NCBI GenBank assembly: GCA_037013685.1
Contig: CM072919.1
Span: 35,039,320 to 35,103,319 of the forward strand
Length of the DNA stretch: 64,000 bases
Direction: 5' to 3'
Source: Acridotheres tristis
Taxonomy: Eukaryota > Chordata > Aves > Passeriformes > Sturnidae
The position numbers and the translations under genes were made by a program. The notes below the pieces were generated by a model, which was not told the origin of the DNA, ran no database searches, and saw nothing but the letters and a program-made list of their open reading frames with translations. This document shows positions 13,001 through 28,000 of this stretch, in pieces (position 1 is the first letter of the stretch; each line of letters opens with the position of its first letter).

Positions 13001-16000
13001 CATTGGCGATTCTAGGGCAGAAAGCACGTCAACCCAAGAATGAAAACCAACAGAAGTAAGACTTCAGGAGGTCTCTAGTGATCCCAGTGAAGAAAAAACT
13101 AACAGGAAGAGTATTTATAGTCAGCATGGAGTAACATGTGACAGTCAGCTGGAATCAACAGCTTTAGATCTTCCTGTTTCTGCTGCCCTCTAGGGTCAAA
13201 ATCCCTCAAGAGCCCAAGGAGTCCTGCCAGATTCACTCAGAAGCTGAAGAGAAGGAATAATCCTGCTCTAATACCGCAGCACATCTTCAGGTAATGACCA
13301 CACTGTATAGGACTCAGCAACATTTCAAGCAACTTTACTATAGCATCACCACATAAACAAAACCTCACATAAATCTCTTATGCAAGCCAAAATATAACAA
13401 TGGCTAAATAGCCACTTCTGCAATTATCTCTCTTAATACAATTCAATGAAATACACTGAATGAGAATGACTACAAGAATGAGATACATTCATGACTAGTG
13501 CTCAGGTGTTTCATGCAATCGACATGGTTAAAGAAAGATAACATAATAAAGGTTCCCTTTTGTAGAATTCTATCTATGTAAAAATGGCAAATTAAAGTTA
13601 TTCTTCCCTGATTACAGTAAGAAAGATCAATAGTGAATTGCCTCAAAATAAGAAAATATCTTAAATCATCTAAATGCTCTATAAAAAACACTTCTATTTG
13701 TCTACAAAAGAAAACTTTTAGTACCTATGAATTATCTTTGTGCAAACAAACAAAACCTAGTAATGGTTTCCCAGCTTATGTGACTAATATTTTCAGAAAT
13801 CTTACCATTAACTTTAGGCAGAGAACTGTTATTCCCAAAAAGTGACAAAGAGATGAGTATCCACTGGTAAGAGGAAGATAATCTCTGAACTAAAACACTT
13901 TGTTTAAATACCAAATAGACAGCACTACTTAGCATTCTCATTAAGGATACTGATCTGCCAACAACATCAGTAAAGCCAGCAAGAAAACATCTTTCAGAAG
14001 TATCCTTATCCCACTGGTCTGAACAATAATCTACAGGATTTCCAGCTGCTCAGTAGTCTTATGTGATTAACATTTAAAAATCCCACACAGACATTGGACC
14101 TAAGCAGCACAGCTCTGTACATCTAATGCCATTGCTTTACGTAAAGTTCCAGTTATGACAATTCCATGCCTTAACAAGGAAAGTTATAGATTTAGAACAG
14201 GATCTAGCATGTAACATTCACATGGGAAAACTAAGAATTCTTTAAGATACAGAATTACCTTTAAATTCAAGATTTCATGCTTTTCTATTTACAAGAATTT
14301 AAAGTTAATAGAGTACTGGAAATGTAACAGAATATCTGAGTAACATACAGGAATTTCTCTCCTTCATGCAGAAATAAGACCTGATCTATTTATAGTCTTG
14401 CTACAGACTGACATGTCTTCACCCTACTGTAGAAACACAGTACTTATTTTCTAAGCACAATGCAAGCAGCAGTTTTCACGTGTTGCCCAGGTGAAAAATA
14501 CTGATATGAAACTCACATACCTGAAGACATGGCTGCTGCTGAAGACAAATCCTGAGCAGCAGCTGAACATTGACTGCTGAAAAAGAAATCTGTTCCTTGT
14601 CCAAGAAGATCTCCAGTGGGCTCATTTGAAACCTGTGACACACTACTCACAAACAGATTGTTCAACAAGTCTGCATTACTTGATGAAGAGTTTATTTCTG
14701 AGATAGGCTGTTTCTGTTCTGCTGAAATATCAGAGTCTAGTCCCAGCAAGTCTACATTCTCTTCAGGGAGACATTTTTGTAACGGTGCAGATGGAGCTTC
14801 AAAACTGGCTTCAAAAAGCAACTCTCCTTCTGGAGTAGAATCTTTTTCATCAACAATTACTGCACTTCCTTCATCTGGAAATGTTGGGAACTCCTCATCT
14901 GAAGGATCACTCTCTTCCCTGTCATCAGATAGCTGAACACAATCATTTTTAGATGAGCTGTCCTCTATTCCACTTTCTGTAGTTTTTCCTTCTTGAATAG
15001 AAAAAAAAAGGAATAAGATCTTTAAATAACCAGCATTATTCTTCTGACTAGGGTAAGAGAAACTTTCATGGTGACATCATACGAAATTAATTCCTAACTA
15101 CTCAAAACTCATAAGAATTGATGAAAAAGGAACTACATGTTGCCTGCCACCTCTTTGTACACGGCAGAAAAAGCAGCATCTGACTACCATATTTGTCACT
15201 CCATAATGGTAGGCATTACGAATTTTTTCAAAATGAGACTGACTTGGACATTCACCTCAGATCACTATGTCTCTTAGAGCTTACAAGATATCTCAGTAAC
15301 TGCTGCACTCAAGAAAAGCATAAGCAGCTGCTGACATTTTTGCCAACAAAGCAGCACCCAGAAAAGGGAGTTACACATGTGCTATAAAAATTACGTTTAC
15401 TTAGTCCTACTTACTGATCCAGACCCCACTGGCTAGTCTACTTTGCTTCCTTTGTTCCTCAGCCAAAGTGGGACTGTGGGAGTGAAAAGCTTCCTTGCAG
15501 ATCTTTATGGTTCAGAATTTTACAGAAAAAGAAAAATTTAGCTCAGCACTTGAATTATACTCAACATCAAACCCCCTTACTTGGTGTTTATCCAAATGTT
15601 AATGTTATTGTTATTCTGCAGAGGTCACTTTTAAAATAGCTTTTTCTCATGGTTAGTGAATTAGAGAATTCTGCTGCCTAAGAAGGTTTAAGCATTCACT
15701 GCAAGGCACACAAGACAAACATAAACCACATAGTGACTTCAGAGGAAAACCTGTACCTTTCCAGTCCAGAGAATGAAAGAAGTTGTTTGCATCAGTACTA
15801 CTGCTGTGTGGGGATTCTGTATCAGTAGGTGCACTTTCTGAAGACTTCTCCAATTGGGATGCCTCCGCTTCATATTGTGCAGTTGAACCTGGCTGTCTAG
15901 GCAACTCTGGCTTCCCTATAAAACAGAATTTAAGCCAGAGTCCTTAGAGAAAAACTTCTCAATCCTCCACATAGCAGCTGATACTTGTCTTTCAGGCTGA

Positions 16001-19000
16001 CTGCTGTAAGAAGACAATTATTTCCCATCTATTGCTCTGCAAATGCAAATTCCTGCCCCCACCATCTCTGAAACTAGCATTAACTTCTTTTCAACTGCAA
16101 AAACTGGTAAAACCCTGTTTTGAACTAGGACATTAAATCAGAATCATAGAGTAACACTCATGCATTCTATTTACACTTGTAGGAAAATGTAATTAACATG
16201 TCTAGTACCACTAGTACCAGCCACCCCCTAAAACATGCAAGAGCCATGAACAGTATTTGCAATAAGAGACAGAAAAACAGAAAAAAGCAAATGTAGCTGT
16301 AGAAAAACCCAGAATATGCAAAGCCAGTGAAGAATATGGAGTGGTTAAACACCACAAAGGGGCTAATACGCTGTATGCTGCTATTAACTTATTTTACTGA
16401 AATCAGGTGTTAAGTGATTCTTGTGTAAGATTCAGTTGCACAGTTACCTACTGTGGTATCACCTGTCAAAACCAAAGTCTCCTCAAGGCAAAGGGAAAAG
16501 ACTTTTTAAATTAGTCAATATCCATCCACTATTTGAAAAAAAAAAGATGGATGGCTGGGAGAAACCTATTTGTCTAAATTTAAATACACAACTGGTAGAG
16601 CACTTTTTCACTCTCCTTCCACATTCTCAGTTGTAGCTTAGAGATGCTGAAAAAATAGTCCATCTCAGAAAACACACATGAAAGATCATAACTAATGAAA
16701 GAGCAAATTCAATTTTAACGGCAAGTTTTTTTAAAATTAAGTTCACAGCACTTACTTTTGTCCTATTCCCTTCCCACCAATCTTAAGAAATACTTTCAGT
16801 GTAATTTGAAATCCTTACATTTCATGTATCAATCAGAAAACGGAAGTGACTTAAGAGTAATTAGAGAGCCTCATCACCAATGATGATGTAAAGCTAAACA
16901 CCTTAGCTTTAGAGAGCTGACAGCTGTGTTCACTAGCATTAAGCTAAGTTAAATAGAAAATGGCCTAAACCATAATACAAACAACACATATCTTGCTTAA
17001 AAGAAAGGCCAGCAGAAACTGCCTTGTATGAAAAGAAACGTACTTGAGATGCACCCTATTAACAGCATAGGGTAAGATCACATGTATCACTAAAATCACC
17101 ATAGTAATCTTTGTCATGCTTCTTAATCCTTGAAACACAGAGAACCCTTAAGAGTCTGAATGAAAATGTCAAAGCTAATCACTGATACCAGAAGAAAAAA
17201 GATACTGACCAGCATTAACTTTAACTCAGGCATCTACTGATGAAGCACTGAATATGTACAATTAATAAAATAAAGTCTGCTGGAATATATTAGGAAAAGT
17301 TCAGGAAATTAATTACAACTTTACATGGCCATGCACAAGAATGTTGATAAAAACATTCTTACTGAAAACCACTTGTGAGGAATGCTCACATAATTTTAGG
17401 TGAAATTATACTGGTGCCAGTTTAGCCAAATAAATCCCTTTTGAGACATTGTGTCTACTGACTGTTACAATTCTGCTAGGAGTCCTTCCCTGAAAATGGC
17501 CTATTTATAGGTTCAAGCACATGTAAACACAGTGAAAGTAAGACAGGTATAATTACAATCCATTACTAGAGCATAACTTCAGCTCCTCCACACAATGCAT
17601 GTTTCTAACTGATATTTACCAAAAAAACTCTTTTAGATTTCTTTCAATTAATGGAACATCAAAAACTAAACAAAAGCCTCAAACACTAAGTACATTGAAA
17701 ACTCTTTCATGTTCTCTAGTTTTCCATAGGATTCATTACCAAATTTCGATAAAATTTCTTGCTGCTCCTCTCGGGTGGAGAAGAGGATCTTGGGATTCAG
17801 TCCCTTTATGTTCATGTTATCCCAAGGTGGCTGTTCACAGCTGGGCCTATCTCTGGGCTCCACTTCTACTTCTAGATTGACTTGAAACAAATCAGGGTAT
17901 TTTTCTTGTATGTCACAGGCATCCAGATCATATCTGTAAAGACAGAGACAAGGAGTTTCTTGATACTGATGGCTAATGGGATTAGATCTACTGCAGTCTA
18001 AAACAAAACTCCAAAGCAATTATTATAAGATATTAAAAATGCTGTATTTGTTTACTTTTCCCATGTTAAACACGTGATATTTTTGTACATAGTTTTGTTT
18101 TGGTATCATGAACAAAACATTTAGTTTCCTTAAGGTGAGTAAACAAAAGACACTTATTGCAATCAAGGTCATCTACTTCCTGCACTGACTATATTTCCTC
18201 TCCCTGCTAAATGATGACGTTTGGCAGGTTAAATAGTTTCAAATAAAACTTCTTCCAGTCTCCTCCAAAAAAGTGTCAACATACTTGGCAAACTTCACTG
18301 TAGTGGCATTTCGGGGCACAAAGCCTGTATGGAACTGAATCTGAAACATCTTCATTGAAGCCATCTGTTGAAAACAAGGAACAGGAAACTATATAAATCC
18401 ATATGAACAGCACGTACAGTGTTCTGCATTTAACATAATGCAAAGTATTATCAGTATTGAAATATTTTGAAGCGTTTGCTAAAAAAAATTCCATTTAATT
18501 ACAAGCATACTTTATCTTGAAAGACTTAAATGCAGTTGAGATAGAACATAAAGAGATCTATTACTAGTACTAACAAACCAAAAGATGTTTATTCAGATAT
18601 GTCTCATCACTAACCTCAAAACAGACTATCAAAGTCTAAAGTATTTCTAGATCCTGTTCAGGAGGCTAAAATTGTATTACCCTTGTTCCTTTTCTGAATA
18701 GCATATGCTCAGAGAAATCCATTGTGCAACACGCTAACCAAGAAATAGATGTATATCAAATATAAAGGATTAGATTAAAAACAGTTTTAAATATAGCACA
18801 TTTAACAGGACACTTCAGAAGGCATGCAAAGAGATTTTTTTCTGTGCAACTTCAAATCAGCCATTCATTCCAGACAGAATTGGAGGACTTCTCTGAATTG
18901 ACTCATTTTAATCGCTCAACTGTTCACAGAAAAACTACTTTTCCCTGACTGATGGGAATACAAGTGTCCAGAAAATGCTACTACAGAATATTCAGATATC

Positions 19001-22000
19001 TCCTGATCTTGCACAATCCAAATTACAGCTCACTGATCAATGTACCAGTATTTGTTTTCTAGCATTCGTCACCTGTGAAATAGTCTTGCCAGTCCTTACA
19101 AAGAAGTCATGCAGTAATAGTCCAGAAAATATGATATAATAAAACTGAATTATGGAAGCTTTCCTTGTCAATAAGCATTTACTAAACATCACAGCCAGAG
19201 CCAAATAACACAAAAAACATTGCCAGAGATTAAGGGGGAGGGGTTGATCCTTCCCCTCAATTCAGCATCAGTGAAGCCTCATCTGTAATCGTGATGCCCA
19301 GTGCTGGGTTCCTTAATACAAGAGAGACATGGACATACTGGAGAGAGCTTCTCTGATTCTTCCGTCCCTACCATCACTTTCCTAGAAGATAAACTAAACT
19401 CTCTCTCACATTAGCTCTAAGAAAGTAGAAGACATTCACAAAGCCTAGCTCTAAACACAGGAGAAATCTTGAAAATGTGGTGGTTAATCTCTGTAAGAGA
19501 TCTGCAGAGAACTTCAGGGGGCAATTTACAGCACAAAAAACTAAGGACACACTGAATATTGTTCCATCAAACCTCCAAACCCTGAACATCACACTCACCG
19601 CAGATGTATGACACCTGAGAAAATTCTAGTCTTTGCTATCAGTGAATAAATGCCAGAGAAACCACATCAAAGAAGCTACCATGGAAGAAGGTACAAGGAA
19701 TATAACTTAACTGAGGCATAAAACTGACAAAATTTAGCCATTCTCCAGATGACCTTGAACCATACAGTAGCTATTTTTGTGCATTAAGGAATCATTTCAT
19801 TAGGTTTTTAGTTTTAAGGTGTTCTGGTCTTGTTGAACCTTTACAACATGACAAGATTTGATACTGCCCTACTCAGAAAACAGAAAAAAAACAGAGAGAA
19901 AACAATTTCAGTAACTCTGACTGTGTATGAATACATACATACACGTGTATGTCCCACATGTACCGACACTGGCTGAAAAACTGTTTGATCAACTTCCACA
20001 TAGCTCCAAGCTCTAAACGTTGCACTACCCCTCCTTATCTTTTACATGGATTTCCAAGTTTAACTTGGGTTACTTATCTGGAGAAAAAAAACCACACCTC
20101 TCTTTTAAAAAAATTTGAAGACAGGCTTCATTAACAAGTTTTTTGTGATCTTGTAAAAAACAAGTTTTTTGGATCATTTGCATCCATAGTTGAATAAAAA
20201 AAGGAAAAATGCATTCGCCCTAGTAGAACCAAGACTAGTAAGAAATTTAGCTACATAAACTGAACCTTACTTTAGAAAAAGGCTATAAAATCACATGGAT
20301 TTTTCCAGCCTGTTTTGTACATGCAGTCTCTGGAATCCCACTTTTCTGCTGAGTGGTATTTTTCCTTTGTTTGCAGTTTGTGTGCACAGAATTAAAAAGC
20401 TCTGGCTTGTTGTGCAACTTAACAGATAATAATTGCTGCTTCAAAAAAACTGGTTAGGGGCTTTCCTTTCAAATATAACAATTTTCAATATTGAAGTACT
20501 TTCCAGAAATGCTTATAAAAGCATCTACATATATAGCATAAGTAGCAGTGGACGTACTCGGAAGGCTTGAAAAGGTTGAATTCACAAGTGAATGAAAACC
20601 TCAAACATTTCTCCGAACAAAGAATAGTAAATAAAGCAAAGTACTCAGTAGTATAGTAGGATACAAACTGCAACCAAAAAAACCCCAAATCTTCCATCAT
20701 TCAGGCTCATAAATTTATCATTACCTTGGCTTGTAGTCGTCCTCCTAGAGTTGACCTGGCATGATATATCACAATGAGAACATCTCCTTGGACTGTTATA
20801 CCCAATGGGATTACTGCTTTCCCATCCTCAATTTTGAACTCCCTAAAGAAAAAAAAAAAAAAAACCAAACAAAACAACAAACCATAACCACAATTAATTT
20901 AGTTTAAAAAGATTAAATAGTGTATTACTTTAGATTTAGCCTGCTTTCTCCAAGGCCTTCAGTAGCTGAAAAGCTAGAATGATGATAGTATTCTCTCATT
21001 TTTTCTGTCTATGATTACCCACACCTAGCAGTGTTAGTACCATGTGCAATTGTGCAGACACCAGAGCTGTACAGGGGCTAATGAGCAGTCACCGTGCAGC
21101 TGCCAAGGGGGATCCTTACAGTTTCCATGACTGAGACATGATGGTATGCTCAGCACAAGTACGTCGGGGATCAATGTTCCCAGTCTTGCATCACATGGAG
21201 TGAGAAGAGGATCTTGCTCACAGCCTCACAGTGTCCAGTGTGCCACCCCACCATCACCCCCACTGCTCTGAAAGACCAGATCCAAGCTGCTGTAACAACT
21301 GCATTCATGATTTACCTTTGAGACCAGCTAAAAAGGGACAGAGGAATCTAGAAACACATAAATGCTAGAATCTAGAAAAAGGTAATTTGCTGTTTCAGAG
21401 CAAGTCGTAATCTGTACTTACTTCATTTTGTCATATTCCTGGGAGGTAGTGGTTACTCTCTCATCTCCCACATAAACCTCACAGAAAGGCCTGCAGCCAT
21501 TGCGCTGCTTACTGAAAAGGGGAACAGGAGTCATGACAATTGATCTGATCAGGATGGGCTTGCTGTGAGGAATAATGGGTTCTTCAGCCATCATGTCACA
21601 CATGTACTCAATGTATCTGCCAAAACAAGAAGGTACTCATTTAGACAGAGCACAAAATTCTAAGGAATGGGCAAACATATAAGCAAGTTACTTCAGTTCT
21701 TACCCAGTCACTAAGCATTGGTAAGTGATAACAGTGAAACAGTGAGAACATTTACTACCACCTCCAGCAAACAGATTTTCAAATCTGATAGAATGACACA
21801 AAAGCGTCTGTAGCTTTACATATAATGACTTGTAAAACAAAATAGCCACTACTGCGAAGGCTTTAAAACACTAAACTAGGAAAACTATTCATTTTGTATC
21901 TTACACATAATGGATTACTCAAATCTTCCTAAAGGCTTTAAATTTGTCCTGATTAGTATATATTATTTTGTGGAGAACCTCTTGAGTATACATGAACTAA

Positions 22001-25000
22001 ATGTGCACAAAAACATCATCTGTCATTTATACAGAAATAATAAGACTTATTTCCCACCCTTCAAAATCAAATCGTTTTTGTAGGAAACACCCTTAATACC
22101 AGTGTCACTTGTAATTCATACTTTATGGTTATAAGATCTATCAAATTAAATCAAATAAACAGTTTAAAACATTTGTCAAAGTATATGCAAGTCACCTCTG
22201 CATGCACCCAAAATAAAAACACTAGGCATTTTTACAAAACTGAGAGAAAATTTCTGGTATTCTCTCAGAGCTTGCAGTGTTCTGACATAATAAAATATAT
22301 TGTAACGAACTAGGAAACATGAAATAAGTCTTACACATGTGGAACAGAATTTTGTAACTAAGAAAGCATTCAAAAGCTCTGCATACCCTTGTCTTCATTC
22401 CTAACACTTCTTTACTAAAAGGCATACTTGACCCACTTCTGATGGGTACTTACAGACTCAGAAAATTCAGAATTACATTCTATTCACAATTTAGCAAAAT
22501 ATTTGGAAAAACAGATGTCCTATAACATATTCAGAATTGAATAACTACTTGCTTCAACAGTACCTTACAGTACCTTTTATGAGAAGGCCAAATGCCAGGT
22601 GGACAGCGTTTCATACTGAACATATAAACAGCAGCCTCAGCAGTACTGAAGAGACGACAAAAACACAGAAAGGAACAAACTACAACAGCAGATGCTGCTC
22701 TTCCATCCTAGTAAAAAAAAAAAAAAAAAAGTACCTTTGTTAGTAAATCTAGTCAAAAAAGCATTATCTAAGTTACTGAAGAACATCCCATTATGTACTC
22801 TATATCCTATCATTAAATAATGTCATGATGTCCAGGGTCTAGTGCCATTATTTGACTTGAAGATAGTGTGTGAAAGGTTTTCATTTAACTTCTACACCCC
22901 ATACAAAAGATACTACATATTACTTTCTTGTTCAAATCTGAGTAACTACTTTAGCTTAACATTATTTGAAATTTTAAACTGATGTTCTTTACCTTACTGT
23001 CACTAATACCCATTTTTTAGGTTTGTTTCCTGGCTGCTATCTGAAATCCCAGAACACTGCTATTTTTGACTGACAGCCATGAACTTCTGCTGAAAGAGAA
23101 GTACAAAAATTCAGAAGAACTAAACCACACTAAACCCTTCATACTTCTGTCTAAAACTGTTAAGAGTTTGCCAAGAAGCCAAGAGAAAGAGATTAAAACA
23201 CAGAACTTCTTTCCATAGGAATCCCAGCTACACACATATACCAGACACTTTCCTGTAATTATAAAAGGCAGAAGATTTGAAGGAGATAATGGCTGACAGA
23301 ACAGGACTTCTCCAAGTGTTTGCTTGCAACGTGGAACAGAATTTTTATCATTCATTTCTTAAAGTTCTGGAGTACACTTTTTACATCACATCTGGCACAA
23401 AGTCACATATATACAAAAGTTTCCCTCACGTGTGAGGAAAAGGAATGAATTCAGTACCTTGAACAAAACACTTCAAGGGAAAGATGTTACAAAAACTGGT
23501 GCTAAATTCATCATATCTGCTTCTTACCTACTTGACCAGCAATCGTGTGGCACTGAGGTATTAGAAGTATCACATTAATACAGAATTAGATGCCTAACCT
23601 CACAGCAGCACTGAAAATTATACTGGCTTTCAGGAGCTGATGTGAACCGGTTTTTATTTGCAAAACACTACATAACCTACAAATATGGTTTGTCAGATTA
23701 AAAAATCCTGGTTTTGACTCTGGTAGTGATATTCCCTATTGATGGCTATACCATATCACCAGATAGGTTTTGAATGCTTTCCAGCAGCACTGCAAGCATT
23801 GTCATATAGTTATGTTTTGCTTTTTACTTCGCATCAAAATTAGAATGTAAAAATTTCACATGCAGTTCTCTTAAACAAATGTAAGAGTGACCTCATTTTC
23901 AAATTCTGAGCAAAGTATTCTTTAAATTCATTTCTCCCCCCACCATGTTTGACATGAGGTGGCTCTATAGACAGTTTTATTCTTTTTTTTTGGTTATATC
24001 AAAGTTAATAATACTTTGGAGAATAGTGAAATCTACAGAGCAGTCTGCTGCCAGCAAAAGCAAGTAAACCAGAAGTCTTACAGTCAGTTTCTGAAATTCT
24101 GTGGCTACAGATTACATTCTAAATGGACAGTAATGGGATATGCAGTATACACCCATCTATCACACAGAAAACAAAATTGGAGCAAAAAGTGGAATAGTAG
24201 AGCAGATTTTTTTTCTTCCAAAGGTTACTCTGCCTTCATACTTCCTGTATACTGCCTTCCACTCTAAAGGCAAGTAAGCAAGGGTTACATTACCCTACTA
24301 ATTTCCCTAAGGAGAAAACTGATGCAAGTAACATCCCTACAAACACAGGAAGGAATTTCCCCCAGGACTTCCAGTAAAGAAACCCAGTAACAGTCACAAA
24401 CTGAATGGATACTAGCACCCTTATTCACGATCTAAAGCTCTACTGAACAAAGCATTTCAGACTTAAATTTCTTACAAGGCAATGCACAATGCAAACATTT
24501 TTCTGGTCTTGTTTCAGCCATAAATGCATGTTCTTGCATATGCTATAGAGATTCTGAAGATTTGGTGCTCGTCTTGCTGGCCAGCCACATTCAGAAACCT
24601 GCAATGAGAGAGACAAGAGAGAGTAGACTTGAGAAACAGTATTATATTGTCACATATACACAACTTAATTTGTGCACATATACTTAAGCAAAACAAAAAA
24701 AAAACAACGAAAAACAAGCAAAAAAAATCACAAAAAATAAAGCAAACAAAAAAAACCCCCAACAACAGAAAGATTAGGTTTCTTTCAATATTTATCCTTT
24801 GTTCAAAGAGTTTGTATGGTTCAGTAATATTCCATTTAAAATTACTGCTTCAAAACAGTAACAAAAAATCAGTTTCACTGTTAAGAATCTATATCCTTAA
24901 AATCAACTGTCCAGTAAGGATGTAGTACATGAAACTTGAATCCTGGGGCACCTGAAACACCTAAAGAGTAGATATATTCAGGATCAAGGAAGCAAATTAC

Positions 25001-28000
25001 AAATGAAACTTCTTTTTGTTTTTAGTCTCAACTGCTATTGCCAGATATTGAAGACCAAGTTTTCCTATCAGCAACATGTCTTCCTATCTAGGCAGAGTTC
25101 AAGGATTACTCTGAGATTAATTACCTGATTATCACAAAAAACTGTGTTTGTTGCCAGGTACAGGAAAAAAGGCTGAAACAAAGAGTCTAAGTCTCCTACA
25201 ACTTTTCATTGTACTCTAGTATTTCAATTAAGAAACAAAGCAATTTCAGAAAGGATCACTTTGCAAGAGATTTAAGCTGCACATTTCTTTGTTAGTGCAA
25301 GCTTATGTAAAGTCACTAGTAAACAAAGAAAAACTCCTTTATATCCCTGTTCATCACAGGATTCAATGTGGGCTTCAAGTCATCTCCAATATTACAACAG
25401 TAGTGTGTTCTGGTTTCAGCTGGAGTAATTTTCTCCATAGCAACTAAATGAGAACTAAATGAGACTGTGTTTTGTATTTGTGAGGGAAACAGTGTTGATA
25501 ACACAGGGATGGATTTTTTTATTGGTTAGCACAGCTTACACAGAGGTAAGGTCTTTTCTGCCTCTCACATCACCTCACCAGCGAGCAGGCTTGGGGTGGA
25601 CAAGAAGCTGGGAGGGGACACAGGTGAGACAGGTGACCCCAGTTAACCAAAGGAATATATCCCATACCACAGGACATCATGCTCAACCCATAAAGCCGGG
25701 GAAAAATGAATGGAAGGGGAAACATTTAGAGCAATGGCATCTGTCTTCCAAAGTAATCATAATGCAGGATGGAGCCCTGCATTCCTGGAGATGGCTGTAC
25801 ACCTGCTTGCCCACAGGAAAAGTTGGAAAAATTCCTTGTTTTGCTTTGCTTGCACCTGTGGTTTTTGTTTTACCTATCAAACTGCTTTTATTTCAATGCA
25901 CAAGTTCTCACTTTTACCTTGCAATATACCCCCTCAGTTCTAGCAGGGAAGAATAAGCAGGCAGCTGTGTGGGACTTGTTTGCTGACTGAATTTAAATCA
26001 CAACACTGCAAAAGAATTGTATTGAAGCATTGCAGCTTCAGACCAGAACACAGCCTAAAAAAACATGTGTAGTCAATAAAGCAAAAAGTACTGACTTTTC
26101 CTTTTAATTTACCATTTACTTCCTACTCAAACACTAGGTCTCCTACAAGATGTAACAAAAACAACATTACTTTCTGTTTCTTTAGCTGTGTTTTAAGCTC
26201 TAAGTGTACTGACAATTAGCAGAAAGATGGATAGTGCACAAAATCTCAGAACAACCAGTTCCAAGAAGGACTCAAAACTAGCAGAGAAGACTTCAAAACT
26301 ACCATTAATTTTACCAAGATTAAAGAAATTTTTAGAATTTCCATAAAGATAGCAAACAGCAAGAAACCAATAATATGCAAATACCTTCTAAGCAAAGTAT
26401 TAGAATTAAGAATTTTAGAAGCTGTTCCCCTCTGATCATGTTTAAAGGCTTGTCATAATCATCTTTCGCAGGCATTAAAATAAAACTAAGCTTCTTTAGG
26501 TTCCTACATGGCTGCTCTCACTCAGAACCGAACAATGAAGTTAGTCAGTATTGCTGGACATCTCAATTTCAAGAATAGGCAGGTAAGAATTCCAAATACA
26601 ATTAGAGTTTGTTTCTAAGCAAAGCAGCTGCCTTCCTTGATACTCCTAGACAGAGTGGTCACAAACCTGTAATGTTTCAACTAATTATGATCTACTAAGA
26701 CTTCCCAACAAAACCAAGATCATATTACCATTCTTAGTACCAACACATCAGAAATACCAAGTCTATAGACACCTCAGACTTGCATAACCAAAAAGTCCAT
26801 TGGCAAGCAAATGCCCAATCACAGAATTTATCATTCCATAAATAGAGTCTAATCACTCTGCAGGATGTGGAATAAATCAGTTCACTGCATCAGTCCAGAT
26901 TTTCCAGCAATCTAGTGCTAAAAAGAATTGCTGAACATTTTACTTTGAGGTACCTGCTACAAATAATTATGCAGTAGATTTCCTGTACAATCAAGCTTTT
27001 TTGCCTTCCATCTTCAATAGGCTCTGCCTGAACCTCATACTGAATCAGATAGAGATAAAGAAGCTGATTGCATTCATCCAAAGAGGCAGTAATGATTTCT
27101 TGCACATATGACAATACTTTATCTTGTTTACAAGGAAACAAAAGGAAGTGATAGCACTAGAAAGAATACATTACATATACCTCACCCTGACATGTTAAGT
27201 GAACTCTGATAACTGAAATAATGCTAAGGATGGCTCTCCATACTAAAGCCCAAAAGACTTTATTTTTCTGTAACAAATAATGGTTCTAGACTCTCTTCTT
27301 GGCAAACAGTATTGTGTGGAAGGGGCATGATCACAACAGACTGTTAAGGTACTGGACAACTCACAACACAGTAACAGTCTTGACTGTTGAGCCTCTTACA
27401 GGACAGTTGAGGTTTACTTAGGAGCAGACATTGAAGTCCAGTATCTCAGCACTTAACAAGATGTCCTCAATACCTTGTTGCTGATTTAGGCAAATACCTT
27501 CATATTAGTATCAGAGAAATAGCCAGGAAGGATAATGGAGCCTTAGCTAAGCTATAATACTGAAGATGGTAGGAACAATCAGTCAGCTATGGCTGAGTCA
27601 TATGGGAGTCAAATGTTATCTGGTGGGACAAGGAGAAATCAGTGAACAGATTATGCAAATCGTCACTATGTCCTTGATAAAGGAAAATGGTAGAATATAG
27701 GAGAGATGAGCTTATACTAAAACTTTAATTACTTTAAGTATTCTCCACTTAAATTTGAAACACGTAAGGTACATGGGCATATTTTCAAAGATACCACTAT
27801 CCTAGAACAAACAGACTTTAGTCAGTAAGATTAAAGATTAGTCTGCTACCAGTTAAGTTTGGATTTAAAGCAAAGACAAGGAGAATATAGGTTACTCTTT
27901 GATCTTGTGTTTATACTTATTTGTCATCTTTTTGATAACCTGCTTTAACCTATTTTACAATAAAAAGCTGAAGGTATAATGAAAACAATGTGTTTCAAGG

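Noticed and set aside
22571..22707. PTEN-like domain considered as an active phosphatase
   Set aside because: The loop HCLDGRAAS lacks the arginine of HCx5R, as in all auxilins.
25459..25956. 165-codon plus-strand frame
   Set aside because: It lies inside the LTR at 25406-26005.
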